Assembly: GCF_008728515.1 (NCBI RefSeq)
Contig: NC_044996.1
Location: 107,037,467-107,101,466, forward strand
Direction of reading: 5' to 3'
Source: Papio anubis
Lineage: Eukaryota; Chordata; Mammalia; Primates; Cercopithecidae
Length of the DNA: 64,000 nt
Part shown: positions 60,182 to 64,000 of the stretch, piece after piece
How positions within the stretch are numbered: the first letter of the stretch is position 1
Layout of the letters: the number at the start of each line of letters is the position of its first letter
The notes under the pieces: generated by a model
Databases searched by the model: none
The model's input: the letters and a program-made list of their open reading frames with translations, nothing else
Told to the model about the DNA's origin: nothing
Translations under genes and position numbers: made by a program

Positions 60182-60225
60182 AGGTATGGGAAGAGAGTGG
60201 GAGAGAAACTTTGGGCTTTGAAAAG
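60182..60225 (+). repeat. 44-bp dispersed duplicate, copy 2
   Basis: Near-identical to 59282-59325 and placed directly after the L1M 3' end. Confidence 0.85.
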
Positions 60226-61559
60226 TTTTCTTTCAGTTCTTTCCAAATTGAATAAATACTAGTTTGTTCTTGGCACTGATGCCAGTGGAACAAGATGAAA
60301 TATTACATTGAAATACTCCTATGCAATATATTGATCAGTTGGTCTGCTGTTATCTCCTAGACACTATCGTATCTACTTCTAAAGCTTACACTCTAGATGT
60401 GAATGTTGTTATTGTTTCTACTTCTATGTTTACTCTTAGCTTCACATTATCCTCTGATTTATTTAATTTCCCTTCATGTAACGCTTGCTATTTTTTATGA
60501 TGACATGCAACCATACAAGCTATATGTACTAGAAGTACAAGGTAGAGTATAAATTTTTTAAATAAAATAAAATAAACTTATTTGGGTTTTTAAAAATTAT
60601 AGCCAAAAGCAACGTGAATTTTTAACTCACTGTATGTATATGTATGTGTGTGTGTGTATATATATATACACATAATATATATATAAAATAGAGCATGCAT
60701 CTCACACACACAATTACTAACCATTAATAGATTTAGAAATCCAATGAAGTTGATGGATTTGGGAAGATAGTTCATAACTGTGACAGGTTCAATAAATGAA
60801 ATATTTGCTGTGTTCTATGAGTCTTCTCCTAAAACAGAAACTGATCAAATAGGATTAATAGTGGACACCCTGTAATTGAGAAACCTGGCAAAAAATAACT
60901 CTAAAAAACCTCATTAGAAAAGCATTGTATGGATTTAGATGTTGCTTTTCATGTTACTGGTGGCAATGGAGATGAGTAACAATAAGCCCTACTCTTGTAT
61001 TTAGGAATACTGAAAACCAGCTTTTCTTTCCTGGAATCAAAGCTATCTCATGACACCAGTGAGATGTGTTGTTTAAAGGAGATTTGCTATTGGGAAGAGT
61101 GCCCAAAGAAAAGTGAATAAATTAAGTTTCAGATATGGAATTGAGGGAACAAATTTAGGAATAACCCTTATTCAGTACTTTCATATCTTATGTATGAAAT
61201 ATATAGAAATATGTCCTTGTAATAAGGATAAAAATCATACAATTCTATTTGAAGGTACAGATGGTGCCTCTATGTGACTGAGATAGGAATTGGCAGTGCA
61301 GACATGCTAATAAAATTAAAATTATCTAAGAAAATACCACGTTCAAAATATGTTCAAAATCCAAAAAAGGAAACTAAATAAATGATACAACATAAAACAT
61401 ACAGCAACAACTGCAATCTACGATTTTTGTATCAACTAATTTTTTGTATCTTGAATACCTTTCCTTTAACTTTTTCATAAACATAAATGCTCTATTGGCA
61501 AGTACTTTAATTTCTCTTTCCTTCACCATGAATAAAGAGATATGATTATCACATAAACA
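60226..61559. other. No gene; TA/TG microsatellite inside
   Basis: A (TG)n(TA)n tract lies at about 60631-60690. The remaining sequence is unassigned and non-coding as far as I can see. Confidence 0.4.
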
Positions 61560-61735
61560 CTTTTCTTTCCTTAAGTTCAAAGTTCAATAAACTAGGGCCG
61601 GGTATGATGGCTCATGCCTGTAATCCCAGCACTTCAGGAGGCCCAGGCTTTTCTTTCCTTAAGTTCAAAGTTCAATAAACTAGGGCCGGGCTAATTTTAG
61701 CTGGGCTCACGCCTGTAATCCCAGCACTTTGGGAG
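61560..61735 (+). repeat. 88-bp tandem duplication spanning an Alu 5' junction
   Basis: The first 43 bp of each unit (61560-61602 and 61648-61690) are identical, running from 'cttttctttccttaagttca' into the first bases of the Alu. The Alu parts that follow differ. Confidence 0.92.
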
Positions 61736-61986
61736 GCCGAGGCAGGTGGGTCACATGAGCTCAGGAGTTTGAGACCAGCCTGGTCAACATGGCAAAACCC
61801 TGGCTCTACTAAAAATACACAAATTAGCTGGGCATCATGGTGGGTGCCTGTAATCCCGGCTACTCGGAAGGCTGAGGCAGGAGAATCACTTGAACCTGAG
61901 AGATGGAGGTTGCAGTGAGTCGAGATCACGCCACTGCACTCCAACCTGGTCGACAAAGTGAGACTCTGTGTCAAAAAAAAAAAAAA
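61596..61986 (+). mobile_element. AluS-like, sense, with duplicated 5' end
   Basis: About 50 bp of Alu start (61596-61647) is followed by a second copy of the flank and a complete Alu from about 61684 to the A tail at 61974-61986. Confidence 0.92.
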
Positions 61987-62064
61987 GTAGATATAAACTG
62001 AAATTAAATTTCAAATGTTGAAATGTGCAACGAAACTTAGCATCAATATCCCTACCCTTGACCC

Positions 62065-62230
62065 TTGCTACTTCAAGTGTGGTCCACAGGTGGATCAGAA
62101 GCATCAATATCACCCGAAAACTAGAAATGTAGACTCTCAGGCCCCACCCCAGCCCTGTTGAATCAGAATCTGCATGCATGTTAACAGGAAATTTGGGGAC
62201 TTTGAATGCAGTTTACCATGAGAAGCCCCG
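62065..62230 (-). mobile_element. hAT-Charlie nonautonomous remnant
   Basis: 'ctacttcaagtgtggtccac', 'caggccccaccccagccctg' and 'ttgaatcagaatctgcatgc' fit the MER20/MER58-like group. Confidence 0.65.
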
Positions 62231-62249
62231 TCCTAAACCAGTAATATAA

Positions 62250-62368
62250 CCAGAATTATTCACAAAATGGCTACAGTAAATAACCATTCCAGTTTGCCCT
62301 ATGTCTGAGACTTTCAATGCTAAAATTGGGAAAATCCCAGACAAATCCAGATAAGATGGTCACCCCAG
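62250..62368 (-). mobile_element. Short DNA-transposon remnant
   Basis: 'actttcaatgctaaaattgg' and terminal 'gatggtcacccc' resemble 46792-46905. Family not named. Confidence 0.5.
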
Positions 62369-63754
62369 AATTGATCAAAATTCAACTTTAGAATTGAGGA
62401 GGAACAAAACATGGATGTGGAGAAATTACATCCTGGATCAATTTCCATTCATGTTAGCTCTTCTCCCATAGCCTGTTTCCACTCACTAATTTTAAGTAAT
62501 AATAAAATAAATGAAATGAGGAACAGCTTTCTGCTCTCTGTGATGTTGAAATCTGAGAGCTCTTTAGGTCCTTCTATAAATAAAAACATGAAAACCAGGG
62601 TGAAAGGCCTGAGAGATAAAACTTGCTTTGTCAGCAAATTTCTTGCCACTGGGCTAAAATACTTGATAGTTTCAAGCAAGGTATTCTGTTCCTTTCCTTT
62701 CCTGGTTTCTCATTCAGGATTGTTGAGCTGTACCTCTGGCTTCTGTGTGATTATCTTATAGTTGCAAAAACCTCCAACGAAGGCCGCCTGGGATAGAACT
62801 GTTTGCTCTCATTAGCTGAGAAAACAAAGCTCTGTTTATTCCTCTTGCTAGTGTCAGGGGAACCCTGGTTTAATTCCAACACAGGTCTGGGTGTTGATTT
62901 CACACAAAGGGATTACCCTATGCATCAGTGAAAATTCTAAGGTACCCTCAAAGGAGACATTTGACTCAACACTGTGTGACTAGGAAATACTGGGTATACA
63001 TAATACATCATAATTTTCTTTTAACACATGTGATTAGCAAATTGTTATAAAGTCAAATCAAGTAAATAAGATGCCAATAATATTGACTCATCTATCATGG
63101 ACATGGGTATTTATTTTGAAATCATCCCTGATACATGTCTCTTTTTGTACGGTGCTGACCTCCTGTGAGTGTGGAATGGGTAGTCACTCATTAAAGTAGT
63201 TGCTGCCAGTGCTCTACCCATAACCTCTTCAGTCTATTCACCATGTTCATGCTTTCTGGCTCCCTGAAGGCTTTCATTTCCAGTATCTACATTTCTTAGT
63301 TGGATGACTGCTCTCAGGCAGCTGAAGCCTGATTTGCCCAGAGATATAGAGAGCTGGAAGTGCCTGGGGGCCTGTGTCCCCTGAGAGCAGCTCTTAAGCA
63401 ATCAGTGACAGACAGTGAAAAGAAAAAACTATTCTACCTCCCTTGCCACCTGTAGGGGACAATTCTGAGGTGTGTTTCACACGGTCTCCGTAACTCTCCT
63501 ATGAGACTGACCCAGAGCAATATTCTCTGGAACTTTGCTTGCTATCATACCCTGGCTTAGCCTCCTTCTTTTTCTTGTCCCATTTTTCCTTTAGCATACT
63601 GTCTTTACATGGACATACCTGCTAATAATTCACAATCACATGAATCCTTGTTTTACGGTCAGCCTCTGGGGCACTGAAACTAAGACATTCATGTTACATA
63701 ATTTGAAGAGCATTTAAATCTCTTCTGTCTTAAAGAGACAGACTGTCTATACAA
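62369..63754. other. No gene; possible LTR end
   Basis: Positions 63430-63690 end in 'gcactgaaactaagaca' after 'cacatgaatccttgttttac', resembling a decayed LTR end. A 117-codon frame at 62411-62761 has no recognisable domain. Confidence 0.35.
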
Positions 63755-64000
63755 ATAGATATACAAATGAACCTCAAGCACGTGCAAGGATGCTCTGCTT
63801 AATCATGGTAAGATAAACAAATGCAAATGAAAACTACACAGAGATACTATTTCTCACCCATTCAGGGGCAAAAGGAATCTCAAGGTTTGACAACATACTC
63901 CATTGGTGATGTTGTGAGGAAACAGGCATCCTCATTGGAAATGCAATGTTTTTGGAGAAGAATTTGTGACATTTGAAAAATTACATATGTATTTATCCTT
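63755..64000 (+). mobile_element. Old L1M ORF2 3' part, sense, continues past the window
   Basis: 'caaatgcaaatgaaaactac' and 'cagagatactatttctcacc' match sense L1 ORF2 sequence. The element is cut by the window end. Confidence 0.65.

Overview
This is primate nuclear DNA, most likely from an Old World monkey. Two young Alu copies (31114-31409 and 52428-52725) carry the AluYR-type signature of cercopithecids, a 'ccggccac' right-arm core where human AluY has 'cgcgccac', together with 'ctcaagcctgtaat' near the 5' end. The window is AT-rich and gene-poor. It is dominated by layers of Alu, L1, L2, MIR, DNA transposons and endogenous retroviral LTRs. I found no multi-exon host gene, tRNA, rRNA or CRISPR array. 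Nearly all short open frames are chance translations of repeats.

The one convincing protein-coding unit is an intact single-exon ferritin light-chain-like retrogene (CDS 30230-30772, 180 aa). It sits in a retrocopy with a poly(A) tail and a perfect 13-bp target-site duplication (29999-30011 and 30905-30917). Its frame is open despite about one third amino-acid divergence from FTL. Its indels are all in phase, the parental stop has become Trp so that the 3'UTR is read through to a later stop, and the iron-responsive element is not recognisable, a C-rich repeat occupying that part of the leader. A second retrocopy, of BAG1, lies on the minus strand (about 35505-36722) and is clearly dead.

Layout. 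0-10 kb: AluJ, antisense L1M, a Tigger DNA transposon (4179-5398), AluJ, a MER1-like hAT element, and an antisense primate L1. 10.6-11.6 kb: a solo LTR5-type (HML-2) LTR. 13-16.7 kb: nested antisense L1M and L1MA. 18-25 kb: AluS, L2, a large TA/TG/CA microsatellite, MIR, and a MER5A scrambled by a local duplication plus inversion, with a nearby AluY. 28.2-31.4 kb: a sense L1, the ferritin retrogene, AluYR. 33-43 kb: L2, MIR, a FLAM-like monomer, the BAG1 pseudogene, and an L1M 3'UTR interrupted by a younger L1. 43.5-46.1 kb: an L1MA with a 5' inversion, a 76-bp exact tandem duplication, and two Alus. 49.2-54.8 kb: L2, then an ERVL-MaLR-type element (51317-54437) carrying a tiny L1 tip and an AluYR. 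55-64 kb: L1M pieces, MER20, Alus (one with a duplicated 5' end), short DNA-transposon remnants, and an L1M running off the end.

Repeat family names are from memory and by eye. Broad class calls are firm for Alu, L1, L2, LTR5 and the MaLR 3' LTR, and softer for the old fragments.
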